The position numbers and the translations under genes were made by a program. Under the pieces are notes generated by a model that saw nothing but the letters and a program-made list of their open reading frames with translations, made no database searches and was not told the DNA's origin. Below, one piece after another: positions 26,539-34,910 of a DNA stretch of 64,000 bases; the first letter of the stretch is position 1; each line of letters starts with the position of its first letter. This stretch comes from Nonomuraea muscovyensis (GTDB taxonomy: Bacteria; Actinomycetota; Actinomycetes; Streptosporangiales; Streptosporangiaceae). The DNA lies in NCBI RefSeq assembly GCF_014207745.1, contig NZ_JACHJB010000002.1:1116001-1180000 (forward strand). The letters are read 5' to 3'.

Positions 26539-26785
26539 GGGTGTCCGGTGGAGTGTCCGGTCAGGGCGGATCACGCTGTCCTCCGGCGGTCGGACTTGAA
26601 GACGAACGCCCGCCGGGGGCTCCCTCCCGATATCCAGACCATCACCCCGAGAGGCGGCAAACCTCCTGGCAGCGGATGATCCGGACCGGGGCCCTGGATC
26701 CTTCCCCCGGCCCGCGACCAGGACCCTGGTCCTGGTCCCCCGGTCCGGATACGGCTCCGCTGACTGCCGCCGCCGGTGCTGCCAC
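26539..26785. repeat. Duplicated promoter segment, copy B
   Basis: Direct repeat of 22936-23182, with a short deletion and scattered changes in the outer part and near identity in the inner 140 bp. It includes the MMPL start codon with its ribosome site, but only about 12 MMPL codons, and ends where the kinase leader would continue. It now sits between the serine hydrolase gene and a GNAT remnant. Confidence 0.85.
26679..26750. promoter_or_regulatory. Nested dyad in copy B
   Basis: The same outer arms (26679-26691 and 26738-26750) and inner dyad as in copy A, without a single change in the arms. Conservation of the arms while flanking bases changed suggests a functional site or recent copying. 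Confidence 0.5.
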
Positions 26786-26796
26786 CCGGTGGCGGC

Positions 26797-27095
26797 GCCG
26801 GTGTTCGCCTGCGTCAGGCCACGGGCGCCGACCTGGACAGCGTCGCGGCTCTGGCGCCGATGGCCGGCGTCAGGCTGGATGAGGTGGTGGCCACCGCGGT
26901 GTGGTCCGGCCTCAGCGGCGCGGCCCTGCAGGCCGGGCTACGCGGCGGCGGTGACGGCTTCCGCCACATGCTCCTGCTGTCCGGAGCGACGGACCTCACC
27001 AAGATCAAGGCGATCGCCGTCACCGAGACAGCCCGCCGCCACGGCGTCGGCTCCGCCCTGCTGAAGGCATGCACGCAGATCCATGACCGGTGCGG
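26797..27095 (+). pseudogene. GNAT acetyltransferase, 3'-truncated
   Basis: After GTTCGCCTGCGTCAG the frame reads RQATGADLDSVAALAPMAGV, then HMLLLSGATDLTKIKAIAV, then TARRHGVGSALLKACTQIHD, a GNAT fold with the acetyl-CoA loop RRHGVGSAL. It breaks at a Cys-Gly-Tyr triplet where it meets a transposase end on the other strand; the last strands of the domain are missing. Confidence 0.65.
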
Positions 27096-27263
27096 CTACG
27101 CCGGAACGCATCCTGCGGTCTCGACCAGCGCGGCGTACTCCTCGTTGGGCGTCGCCGGCTGTCCCGGCGTCAGCGGGCGACGCAGCCCGTCGTGCGGCCG
27201 GTTCTGCCACTTCGCAATCAGCCATTCATCCAGAAGCTCTTGGAGCTCGACCAGCGATCAGTC
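27096..27263 (-). pseudogene. DDE transposase/integrase C-terminal fragment
   Basis: Reverse-strand text LVELQELLDEWLIAKWQNRP, then HDGLRRPLTPGQPATPNEEY and AALVETAGC ends at a TAG. The WQNRPHDGLRxPxTPG pattern is typical of the C-terminus of an rve-domain transposase. The catalytic part is absent. The fragment abuts the truncated GNAT gene, so it marks the insertion that destroyed it. Confidence 0.6.
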
Positions 27264-27297
27264 CGGCGAAGCAGCCAGCCCCTCGGAAGGCGTCAGG

Positions 27298-28203
27298 TCA
27301 TGGCTGCCGCCATCGCACCGCGAACGCGCGGGCGGGATTCTCGGTGAAGATCGCGGACGCGAGTTCGGGGCCGAGTTCCCGCTCGATCCGCGGGCGCAGG
27401 CCGCTGAGCAGGAACGGCATTCCCGGTCCGTCGGCGCTGGACCGGGCGGTCGGGGTGACCGTGTCGGCTCCGAGCAGGATCTGGTGGGCGTGGCCGGCCT
27501 CGGCGAGGACCGCGAGGCTGTCCAGCATGCGCCAGTCGGTGCCGTGGTGCACACGGGAGGGGCCGTCGAATGCGAGAAACGCGCCGGCTTCGGCGGCCTG
27601 CCGGTGGATTCTGGTGTCCGGGAATCGGTGCAGGTGCCCGAGGACCACGCGGTGCGGAGCGACCCCGTGGGTCCCGCACAGCAGGTCGAGCACGTCCAAG
27701 GCGGCGGTTCCGGCCTCCAGGTGGACGCCGATGGGCGCGTCGGTGGCGTGGTGCGCCTCAGCGGCGGCCGCCATGACGTGACGGGTGTGGTCGTCGAGGC
27801 GGTGATAGGCGCCGGCGACTTTGATCATTCCCGCCTTCACGGGAGCGTTGGTCAGTTCGCGGATGAACAGGTCGGCCAGCCCTCCGTGGAGGCGTTCCAG
27901 CTCACCTGGGTCATAGTGCTTGGCCTGGTGCATTCCGGTGGCGGAGATGATGTGGACGCCGGACTGCCGGGACAGACCGGGTAGTTCTTCCGTTCGTGGT
28001 CCCATTCCCCACGGCGTCCATTGCACCACGGCGCGACCGCCGAGGGCGGCGAAGATGTCGAGTTCGGCGAGCGCGGCCTGGGCGTCGTCCAGTTCCTGGC
28101 CCGGCAGTGTCGGCGAGCTGATGAACAGATGGTCGTGGGCGTCGCAGGTACCGAACTCCTCGGGCGGGATGTCCCCGAGCACGGTCCGGATCGTCGCGCT
28201 CAT
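27298..28203 (-). CDS. Phosphotriesterase-family hydrolase (lactonase-like)
   Basis: 301 residues. Metal ligands of the PTE amidohydrolase fold are in place: His23 and His25 in CDAHDHLF, a carboxylated Lys candidate in AGMIKVAG, His in GVHLEAG, His in LGHLHRFPD and the catalytic Asp in LLGADT. Members hydrolyse lactones or phosphotriesters. It starts at ATG 28203 overlapping a small upstream frame (ATGA) and is thus coupled to an XRE regulator. The natural substrate is unknown. Confidence 0.88.
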   Translation of the reverse strand: MSATIRTVLGDIPPEEFGTCDAHDHLFISSPTLPGQELDDAQAALAELDIFAALGGRAVVQWTPWGMGPRTEELPGLSRQSGVHIISATGMHQAKHYDPGELERLHGGLADLFIRELTNAPVKAGMIKVAGAYHRLDDHTRHVMAAAAEAHHATDAPIGVHLEAGTAALDVLDLLCGTHGVAPHRVVLGHLHRFPDTRIHRQAAEAGAFLAFDGPSRVHHGTDWRMLDSLAVLAEAGHAHQILLGADTVTPTARSSADGPGMPFLLSGLRPRIERELGPELASAIFTENPARAFAVRWRQP

Positions 28204-28343
28204 CGTCCGGCCTCCTGCTCCGCGTCGGCTAGCGCGGCCGAGGCGACGCGCAGCCCGGCCAGCGCTTGGGGCACGCCGATGTAGGGCGTCGGGTGCACGA
28301 AGACCTGCCGCACGCGAATACTGAAATTTCTCGCCGAGCTCAC
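28200..28343 (-). pseudogene. Carboxymuconolactone decarboxylase-like C-terminal stub
   Basis: A 47-codon frame from GTG 28343 to a TGA overlapping the next ATG. Its second half, VRQVFVHPTPYIGVPQALAG, matches the C-terminal helix of CMD-family proteins (usually about 130 residues), while only about ten residues precede it. Both junctions (GTGA with the XRE gene, ATGA with the PTE gene) are intact, so an internal deletion removed the core and kept the translational chain. A functional short protein is less likely. Confidence 0.55.
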
Positions 28344-28933
28344 AGCTGCCTCCCGCCGTGTGACGGCCGATGCGGGTCGGCGTGTATGTGCGTACGCATC
28401 CCTTGCGGGTCGAACAGGATGAGAAGCTCGACCACGCCGCCGTCGGCGCTGCCCAGCCAGTGCGGCAAGGACGTGTCGAACTCGGCTGCCTCGCCGGACG
28501 GCAACGTCAGGTCGCGCTCACCGAGGATGAGCCGCAGGCGTCCGTTGAGCACGTACAACCATTCGAAGCCGTCATGGGTCTGCGGGGTCGGTACGAGCGG
28601 TTCCGGCTGCGCGGGGATGATCATTTTGAACGCTTGCACCCCGCCCGGCCGCCGGGACAGCGGCACGAAGGTCATCCCGAACCTCCGGATCGGCGTGAGG
28701 TGGATCCGGGGGTCGCCGGTGCGCGGGGCGCCTACAAGGTCGTCCAGCGGAACGTTGTACGTACGGGCCAGCGGCAACAGCAACTCCAGGGTCGCCCGGC
28801 GCTGCCCGCTCTCCAGCCGGGACAGGGTGCTCTCCGACACGCCGGTTGTCGTCGCGAGGTCGGCGAGGGTGATGCCCCGGTGACGACGCAGCGCACGAAG
28901 CCGCGGCCCCACCGCGCCGAGCACCTCGTCCAT
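28340..28933 (-). CDS. XRE-family regulator with cupin domain
   Basis: 197 residues from ATG 28933 (GTG 28945 would add four). Residues 10-65 are an XRE helix-turn-helix (LADLATTTGVSESTLSRLES), and residues 105-185 a cupin (HDGFEWLYVLNGRLRLILGE, FDTSLPHWLG). Such regulators sense small ligands. It is divergent from a methyltransferase and leads a coupled unit with the CMD stub and the phosphotriesterase-like gene. Confidence 0.9.
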   Translation of the reverse strand: MDEVLGAVGPRLRALRRHRGITLADLATTTGVSESTLSRLESGQRRATLELLLPLARTYNVPLDDLVGAPRTGDPRIHLTPIRRFGMTFVPLSRRPGGVQAFKMIIPAQPEPLVPTPQTHDGFEWLYVLNGRLRLILGERDLTLPSGEAAEFDTSLPHWLGSADGGVVELLILFDPQGMRTHIHADPHRPSHGGRQL

Positions 28934-29032
28934 TTCATGGTCCACGAGGCCATCTTGCCAGAACCGCAAGATTTCGTGCCAGATCGGTGCGCGCCTGGCG
29001 AGACTGAGCGGACACCGACGGAAGGAGTCTTG

Positions 29033-29659
29033 ATGAATACCACCGATGCCGTCATGTTCTGGGACGACGTGTACGCGGCACGACCGGCGGCCACCGATCC
29101 GCGGCCGAACGCCCGCCTCACCGAAGTGGTCGCGAGCCTGCCGCCCGGTGACGCGTTGGACCTCGGCTGCGGCGCCGGCGGCGACGCGCTGTGGCTCGCC
29201 CGCCAGGGGTGGCACGTCACCGCCGCCGACATCTCGGCCGTGGCGGTCGAGCGGCTCGCGGCACTCGCCCGCGCACACGGCTTGGGCGGTCGCGTCACCG
29301 CCGTGCGGCACGACCTGCGCGACTCGTTCCCGCAGGGCGGGTTCGAGCTGATCTGCGCCCACTATCTGCACACCCCCTTCGACCTGGACAGAGCCGCCGT
29401 CCTGCGCTCGGCCGCGCACGCGTTGCGCCCGGATGGGCGGCTGCTGATCGTCGACCACGGCTCGACCGCGCCGTGGTCGTGGAACCAGGATCCCGACGTC
29501 CGGTACCCGACCCCGCACGAGGTCGCCGCGGGCATCGATCTGGACCCGGCGACGTGGACGGTCGAGCGGGCCGACGCACCCCGCAGGATCGCGACCGGGC
29601 CGGGCGGGCGCACCGCCGAGGTCACCGACCACGTGCTGCTCATCCGCCGCGGTGCCTGA
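29033..29659 (+). CDS. Class I SAM-dependent methyltransferase
   Basis: 208 residues from ATG 29033 with GAAGGAG upstream. SAM motif I is LDLGCGAGGDALWLA, followed by VTAADIS and the motif-III region ALRPDGRLLIVDHGS. It resembles thiopurine/tellurite-type small methyltransferases with an N-terminal FWDDVYAARP. Substrate unknown. Divergent from the XRE regulator and overlapping the DinB-like gene at its end. Confidence 0.88.
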   Translation: MNTTDAVMFWDDVYAARPAATDPRPNARLTEVVASLPPGDALDLGCGAGGDALWLARQGWHVTAADISAVAVERLAALARAHGLGGRVTAVRHDLRDSFPQGGFELICAHYLHTPFDLDRAAVLRSAAHALRPDGRLLIVDHGSTAPWSWNQDPDVRYPTPHEVAAGIDLDPATWTVERADAPRRIATGPGGRTAEVTDHVLLIRRGA

Positions 29660-30146
29660 CACCGTGCGCCGCCGCCGCGACACTCCGCCGCCCCGGACCG
29701 GGAGCAGCGAGGCCGAGGTCCTGTGCGGATTCCTCGACCACCTCCGGGTCTCGATCGCCGCGAAGGTCGACGGTGCCCCCGAACCTCAGGTCCGGACAGC
29801 CGCAGTGCCATCGGGCACGAACCTGCTCGGCCTGCTCAATCACCTGACTTTCGTCGAACGCGCAACGTTCCTCGGAGACGACGTCACCGACTGGCAGGCG
29901 ACGTTCCAGGCCGCACCGGCGCACAGCGTGGCCTACGTCGTCGCCCGCTACCGGGAGACGGTCGAGCGCGCGAACGACGTTCTCGACACGTGCACCGACC
30001 CCGGCGCACCGGTCCCCCGGCCGCGGCCGGACCGCCCCGCTCCCAGCATCCGCTGGGCACTCACCCACATGATCGAGGAGACCGGCCGCCACGCCGGCCA
30101 CGCCGACCTCCTCCGCGAACTGATCGACGGCACGACCGGACGCTGA
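29652..30146 (+). CDS. DinB/DUF664-family protein
   Basis: Up to 164 residues from GTG 29652; the start is uncertain because it lies inside the methyltransferase end. A four-helix bundle with the three expected metal ligands is visible: His in GLLNHLTFVERATF, and the pair in WALTHMIEETGRHAGHADLL. These proteins act as metal-dependent thiol or other small-group transferases or are of unknown role in actinomycetes. Transcribed with the methyltransferase. Confidence 0.85.
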   Translation: MPDTVRRRRDTPPPRTGSSEAEVLCGFLDHLRVSIAAKVDGAPEPQVRTAAVPSGTNLLGLLNHLTFVERATFLGDDVTDWQATFQAAPAHSVAYVVARYRETVERANDVLDTCTDPGAPVPRPRPDRPAPSIRWALTHMIEETGRHAGHADLLRELIDGTTGR

Positions 30147-30175
30147 CCTCACCAGTTTCTCCAGGACAGGAACAC

Positions 30176-31204
30176 ATGATCACTGCAATCCGGCCGTTGT
30201 CGCGCCGGTTCCTCCGATCCGCGCGCACGCTGGCGACCGTCACGCTCACTCTCCTGCTCACGATCGGCACCGCAGCCTGTTCCACGCCGGAAGCCGGCGA
30301 CGTTCCCCCATACGCCGTCGCCACCCAGGACGACCCGGAGTTCGAGAACACCTTCCGGCACGAGTTCGCCGATGTCGACGGCGTCCGCATGCACTACGTG
30401 ACCGGCGGCAGCGGCACACCGGTGGTACTGATCCACGGCTGGCCCCAGACCTGGTACGGCTGGTGGCCGATCATGCCGGCGCTCGCCGAACACCACACCG
30501 TCTACGCTGTCGACCTTCCGGGACTGGGCGACAGTATCGGCTCACCGACCGGCTTCGACAAGGCCACCCTGGCGCGGTACGTGCACACGTTGATCGCCGA
30601 CCGGCTCAAGGTCCGGGACGCCGCCGTCGTCGGCCACGACTTCGGCGCCGCGGTGGCATTCCAGTACGCCAGCCGATTTCCCGACGACACCGCACGCCTC
30701 GGCTACTTCGACCTGCCGCTGCCCGGCCCCACGGTCGATGCGGCCACGTACCGCTCACTGAGCTGGCACATCGCCTTCCACTCCCAACGACGGGTCCCCG
30801 AGGCGGTCGTGGGCGACGACGTCCGCGAGTACCTGGCTCTGTTCTATCCCCAGGTCTCGTTCGGCGGGACGGCGTTCGGTGGCACCTCAGACCGGTCCCC
30901 GTTCACCGACACCGAGATCAACGAGTACGCGCGGACCTACAGCCGGCCAGAAACCCTGTCGGGCGGCTTCGAGCTCTACCGCGCCCTCGACAAAGACGTC
31001 CGCGACACCGCGGCAGCGGCACCGGTACATGTCCCCACCCTGCTCATGACCGCCCAGGGTCAGCTCGACGCCATCCGAGCCACAGTGACCCCGCGCATGA
31101 CCAAGATCGTGCGCGCCGTGGACGTGCCGCACGCGGGGCACTGGCTCGTCGAGGAGAACCCTCGGTTCGTCACTGCGGAGCTCCTACGTTTCCTCGGCGG
31201 ATGA
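30176..31204 (+). CDS. Secreted alpha/beta hydrolase (epoxide hydrolase/haloalkane dehalogenase-like), lipoprotein
   Basis: 342 residues. A long N-region is followed by a hydrophobic stretch and lipobox GTAAC (Cys35). The hydrolase shows oxyanion HGWP (VVLIHGWPQTWYGWWPIM), Asp155 as nucleophile in VVGHDFGAAVA and a late His in PHAGHWLVEE. An Asp nucleophile points to an epoxide hydrolase or dehalogenase rather than an esterase. Membrane-anchored outside the cell, it could detoxify reactive compounds. Confidence 0.87.
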   Translation: MITAIRPLSRRFLRSARTLATVTLTLLLTIGTAACSTPEAGDVPPYAVATQDDPEFENTFRHEFADVDGVRMHYVTGGSGTPVVLIHGWPQTWYGWWPIMPALAEHHTVYAVDLPGLGDSIGSPTGFDKATLARYVHTLIADRLKVRDAAVVGHDFGAAVAFQYASRFPDDTARLGYFDLPLPGPTVDAATYRSLSWHIAFHSQRRVPEAVVGDDVREYLALFYPQVSFGGTAFGGTSDRSPFTDTEINEYARTYSRPETLSGGFELYRALDKDVRDTAAAAPVHVPTLLMTAQGQLDAIRATVTPRMTKIVRAVDVPHAGHWLVEENPRFVTAELLRFLGG

Positions 31205-31309
31205 GTCCGGTCGCTGATGGCGTTGACACCCGCCGCTCCCGGGTGCCCACTGTGTTGCGGCCCTGGCCCGTTCAAGGATTGGCGGTTGACGCCCCATAGG
31301 ATGCCGCTC

Positions 31310-31684
31310 ATGGCGTGTCGCATTTCCGAACTGATAATTCCTTGCCGGGATCCGCAACGGCTGGCGGCGTTCTGGTGCGAGGTGCTGGGCTTCATCGTGC
31401 TCGACACCGAGGACGAAGGCGCGGTGGAGATCGGACCACGGGAAGGATTCGGCGGCTTGCAGCCGACTCTGGTCTTCAGCCCCACTACCGAGCCCAAGGC
31501 GGGCAGGCTGCGGCTGCACTTCGACGTCAACGCCACCGACCGCGATCAGGACGCCGAACTCGAACGCCTCCTGAAGCTCGGGGCGCGCCCGGCCGACATC
31601 GGCCAGAGCGGTGAGGAGCCCTGGCACGTCCTGGCCGACCCCGAAGGCAACGAATTCTGCCTTCTGCGAGCCCGCCTGAGCTGA
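31310..31684 (+). CDS. VOC-superfamily (glyoxalase-like) protein
   Basis: 124 residues from ATG 31310 (ATG 31301 is an in-frame alternative). Begins with CRISELIIPCRDPQRLAAFW, the first beta-alpha-beta unit of VOC proteins, and ends with WHVLADPEGNEFCLL, the second metal-binding strand. Probably a small metal-dependent lyase, isomerase or resistance protein; nothing more specific can be said. Confidence 0.85.
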   Translation: MACRISELIIPCRDPQRLAAFWCEVLGFIVLDTEDEGAVEIGPREGFGGLQPTLVFSPTTEPKAGRLRLHFDVNATDRDQDAELERLLKLGARPADIGQSGEEPWHVLADPEGNEFCLLRARLS

Positions 31685-31739
31685 GCTGCTCGGTGGGCCT
31701 CATCGCGTTCGTGGCGGGTTGGAGCCAGGGTTCGGTATT

Positions 31740-32396
31740 TCAACGGTCGTGGTCGAGGTGGTCGAGGATCCCGGTCAGGCGGGTGATGAAGGATGTGGCT
31801 CCGATGAGCCTGCTCGCAGGGGTGAGAGCTGTGTAGCCGACGACGGGCATGCCAGCGGCTTTCGCGGCGCGCACGCCGTTGGGGCTGTCCTCGACGACCA
31901 GGCAGTCGCGCGGCTCGGTGCCGAACGAGGCGGCGGCATGGAGGAAGAGGTCGGGGGCGGGTTTGCCGACGCCGCCGACGTCCTGGGCGCTGAAGACCAC
32001 GCCGGGCGGCAGCAGGGGGCGCAGCCCCGTCCGGTCAAGGGTGAGGTCGATCCAGGCGTGGTCGGAGGAGGATGCCAGACAGTAGGGGATGCCACGGCGC
32101 CGTAGCTCTGTCAGGACCGTGTCAGCGCCCTGAACGGCGTCCAGTCCCTGCTTGAAGGCGGTGAAGACCCGCTCGTGGCAGCGTGCGGTGAAGTCGGCGG
32201 GGAGCGTGCCGCCGTATCGGTCGGCGACGACCGTGTGGATGTTGCGGGCGGCGTTGCCGAGGAAGTGCCGGTAGGACTCTTCAAGGGTGAAGGGGAAGCC
32301 CAGTTCCGTCAGGTATTCGGACAGCACGCGGTGTGCGGTGGGTTCGCTGTCGACGAGGACGCCGTCGTTGTCGAAGATGACCAGCTGGGGTTTCAT
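31740..32396 (-). CDS. HAD-superfamily phosphatase (beta-phosphoglucomutase-like subfamily)
   Basis: 218 residues from ATG 32396, overlapping the MFS stop by ATGA. HAD motif I is VIFDNDGVLVDSEP, motif II CLASSSD, motif III around GKPAPDLFL and motif IV VVEDSPNGVRAA. The cap is the small helical type, as in sugar-phosphate phosphatases. It is coupled to the MFS gene, so it may process the sugar-like or phosphorylated cargo of that carrier. Confidence 0.9.
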   Translation of the reverse strand: MKPQLVIFDNDGVLVDSEPTAHRVLSEYLTELGFPFTLEESYRHFLGNAARNIHTVVADRYGGTLPADFTARCHERVFTAFKQGLDAVQGADTVLTELRRRGIPYCLASSSDHAWIDLTLDRTGLRPLLPPGVVFSAQDVGGVGKPAPDLFLHAAASFGTEPRDCLVVEDSPNGVRAAKAAGMPVVGYTALTPASRLIGATSFITRLTGILDHLDHDR

Positions 32397-33337
32397 GGGT
32401 TCTCCGTTCGGGTGAACGTCAGGACGAGGGCGGTCGCGAGGAATGCGGCGCCGAGGAGGCCGGCCGCGCTCCAGCCGCCGACCGCGTAGGCGGAGGGTCC
32501 GGCGGCCGCGCCGGTGACGCCGCCGAGGGTGTAGACGGTCATGTAGACCGAGGCGAGGCGGGCGCGGGCGTCGTCGATGCCGTAGACGACGCTCATGTTG
32601 AGCAGATGGGTGGCGTTGATGGCGGTGTCCATGGCCAGGAGCCCGATGAGTAGCCAGGCGACATGGTGTCCGCCAGCCCACACGGCGGCGAAGGACGCGG
32701 CGGCGCCGACCAGGGCCAGCAATCCGATCTGGGCGGGGCCGTACTCGTGGGGCGGCTCGGTGAGGCGGAGAGCGACTGCGGACCAGAACACGCCGAAGGC
32801 GGCGAAGGAGCAGGCCCCGATGAAGGAGCGCCGTCGCAGCAGGCGGTGGGTGGCGGCCAGTCGGACGGTGGCGCGCAACTGGGCCCGGTAAGGGAGAGCC
32901 AGATCGGGTGGGGCGGGCGGCATGACACGGGTGAGGACGACGGCCAGGAGCAGGGTGACGACCGCCGCCGCCGCGAACAGGGCCCTCCAACCGGCGACCT
33001 GCGCGACCAGACCCGCGACCGTACGGGACAGCAGGATGCCGGTGAGGCCACCGGTGAGCATCGTCCCTATGGCGCGACCGCGTTCATCGGGTGCGGCCAG
33101 GGCGGCGGCGTAGGGAATGAGGGTGTTGACGACGGCGGCGGCGGTGAGCCCGATGAGTGCCCCGGCTGCCAGGAGGAGGCCGGCGGTGCGGGCGGCGGCG
33201 TGCGGGCCGAGGGATCGGGATGTCTCCGTCAGGAGGGGCTGGCAATGGTAGAGGTTCGCGATCGTCAGCCCATACGCCGCCGCGAGCAGCCGGATGGTCT
33301 TGCGGGAGACGGCCCGCGAAGGTCGAACCGTGGTCAC
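32393..33337 (-). CDS. MFS transporter with an internal deletion
   Basis: Starts at GTG 33337 (314 residues). The opening GLTIANLYHCQPLLTETSRS and the later PYAAALAAPDERGRAIGTML are typical of YnfM-like MFS efflux proteins, but between them family members have about 60-70 more residues with helices 2-3 and the loop-2 motif GDxxxRR. Here TAGLLLAAGALIGL joins the two parts in frame. About ten helices remain out of twelve. It may be inactive although the frame is open. Confidence 0.7.
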   Translation of the reverse strand: MTTVRPSRAVSRKTIRLLAAAYGLTIANLYHCQPLLTETSRSLGPHAAARTAGLLLAAGALIGLTAAAVVNTLIPYAAALAAPDERGRAIGTMLTGGLTGILLSRTVAGLVAQVAGWRALFAAAAVVTLLLAVVLTRVMPPAPPDLALPYRAQLRATVRLAATHRLLRRRSFIGACSFAAFGVFWSAVALRLTEPPHEYGPAQIGLLALVGAAASFAAVWAGGHHVAWLLIGLLAMDTAINATHLLNMSVVYGIDDARARLASVYMTVYTLGGVTGAAAGPSAYAVGGWSAAGLLGAAFLATALVLTFTRTENP

Positions 33338-33357
33338 CCGGACGACCCTAAGGACAC

Positions 33358-33407
33358 GATTGGGCCGCCGGTAAGATCCAATTCCATGGTGGATGAGTGG
33401 CCCAATC
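33358..33407. promoter_or_regulatory. MocR operator/promoter with 9-bp inverted repeats
   Basis: GATTGGGCC (33358-33366) and GGCCCAATC (33399-33407) are exact complements with centres 41 bp apart, about four helical turns. They flank TAAGAT (33372-33377), a good -10 element nine bases before ATG 33386, so the mocR transcript may be leaderless. Placed between divergent MFS and MocR genes. Confidence 0.6.
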
Positions 33408-34864
33408 CTGGGATGGATCTGCATCTGGAACTGGACGCCGCCGAGGGGCTGCGGACGGGGCTGGAGCGGGCGCTGCGGGAGGCGGTGCGGTCGGGGCGCC
33501 TGGCGACCGGGACGCGGCTGCCGGCGACCCGCAGGCTCGCGGAGGATCTGGGGCTGGCGCGGGGCACGGTGCGAGCGGCCTACGACCAGCTGATCGCCGA
33601 GGGGTACCTGGCCGCGCGGCAGGGTTCGGGCACCGTGGTGGCGCTACCGCCGCAGGTCGCGTCGGCGCCCTCAGCCGCGCCGGCGGCGGTGGAGCAGCCG
33701 CGGCACGATCTGCGTCCGGGGAGCGCGGACGCGTCGGCGTTCCCGGTGGCGGCGTGGCTCGAGTCGTCGCGGCGCGCCCTGGGGTCGGCTCCAGCCGGAG
33801 CCTTCGGCTACGGCGATCCGCGGGGCCGCCCGGAGCTGCGGGCCGCGCTGGCCGGATACCTGGGACGGGCCCGGGGCGTGTCGGCCCACCCGGACTCGAT
33901 CCTGGTCACCAACGGGTACCTACAGGGACTGACGCTGCTCGCCGCGGTCATCGGCGGGACGTTCGCGATGGAGGACCCGGGTGTCCCGATGCACCGCGAG
34001 GCGGTCCGCCGCACCGGCGCACGGGTGATCCCGCTACCAGTCGACGATCTCGGCGCCCGTACCGACCTCCTCGGCGGCCTGGGCGCCGACGCGGTGGAGG
34101 TCACCCCGGCCCACCAGTACCCCACCGGCCGGACCCTCCACCCCGACCGGCGGCGCGCCCTGCTGGACTGGGCGCGCTCGTCCGGCGGCCTGATCGTCGA
34201 GAACGACTACGACGCCGAATTCCGCTACGACCGCAAGCCTGTGGGCGCGCTGCAAGGCGCCGACCCCGACCACGTGGCCTACTTGGGCACGACGTCCAAG
34301 ACGCTCGGTGCGGCGCTGCGGATCGGCTGGATGGTCCTGCCGCCCCGCCTGGTCGCCCCGGTCGCCGACGCCAGACTGCACACCGACCACCACACCGAGC
34401 ACCTCGGTCAACTGACCCTGACCGACCTGATCACCCGCCACGGCTACGACCGCCACATCCGCACGTCCCGCCAGCGGTACCTCCGCCGCCGGGACCAACT
34501 CCGACACCATCTCGCAGGCTTTCCGATTGCGCTGACCGGCATCGCCGCCGGCCTGCACGCCCTGGCCCTCCTCCCCCCGGACGGCCCCACCGAGACCGAC
34601 ATCCGAACCGCCGCGCGGGCCCACGGACTCGCCCTCGGCTACCTGTCGGAGCGCAGCGAACTGCCTTCCACCCGCCAGGGTGTCATCATCGGCTACGGCC
34701 GTCCCCCCGACCACGCCTACACCTCGGCCTTGGACGCTCTGACCGCGACCTTCGCCGCCTGCTTCGCCCAGCCAGGGCCGAACTCCCAGCTACAGGGGGT
34801 CTCGCCGGGATTCCTGCGATCGGCGGTCAGGCGCGCGGAGGTCTCCTCGCCACGGCGGACGTAG
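33386..34864 (+). CDS. MocR/PdxR-family regulator (GntR helix with aminotransferase domain)
   Basis: 492 residues from ATG 33386. Residues 15-80 are a GntR winged helix (PATRRLAEDLGLARGTVRAA), the rest an aminotransferase-fold domain with AFGYGDPRGRPELRAALAGY, the Asp of VENDYDAEFRYD and the PLP Lys in GTTSKTLGAALRIGW. Such proteins respond to pyridoxal phosphate or amino compounds. It is divergent from the MFS-HAD pair and probably controls it. Confidence 0.92.
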   Translation: MVDEWPNPGMDLHLELDAAEGLRTGLERALREAVRSGRLATGTRLPATRRLAEDLGLARGTVRAAYDQLIAEGYLAARQGSGTVVALPPQVASAPSAAPAAVEQPRHDLRPGSADASAFPVAAWLESSRRALGSAPAGAFGYGDPRGRPELRAALAGYLGRARGVSAHPDSILVTNGYLQGLTLLAAVIGGTFAMEDPGVPMHREAVRRTGARVIPLPVDDLGARTDLLGGLGADAVEVTPAHQYPTGRTLHPDRRRALLDWARSSGGLIVENDYDAEFRYDRKPVGALQGADPDHVAYLGTTSKTLGAALRIGWMVLPPRLVAPVADARLHTDHHTEHLGQLTLTDLITRHGYDRHIRTSRQRYLRRRDQLRHHLAGFPIALTGIAAGLHALALLPPDGPTETDIRTAARAHGLALGYLSERSELPSTRQGVIIGYGRPPDHAYTSALDALTATFAACFAQPGPNSQLQGVSPGFLRSAVRRAEVSSPRRT

Positions 34865-34910
34865 CGTCCGAGGCCGGCCCCCTGGCCGTAGCCGTAGGGG
34901 TCCTGGACCT

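Noticed and set aside
26503..26574. N-terminal extension of the serine hydrolase to GTG 26574
   Set aside because: Those codons are a copied MMPL 5' end, and ATG 26496 has its own ribosome site and a proper signal peptide.
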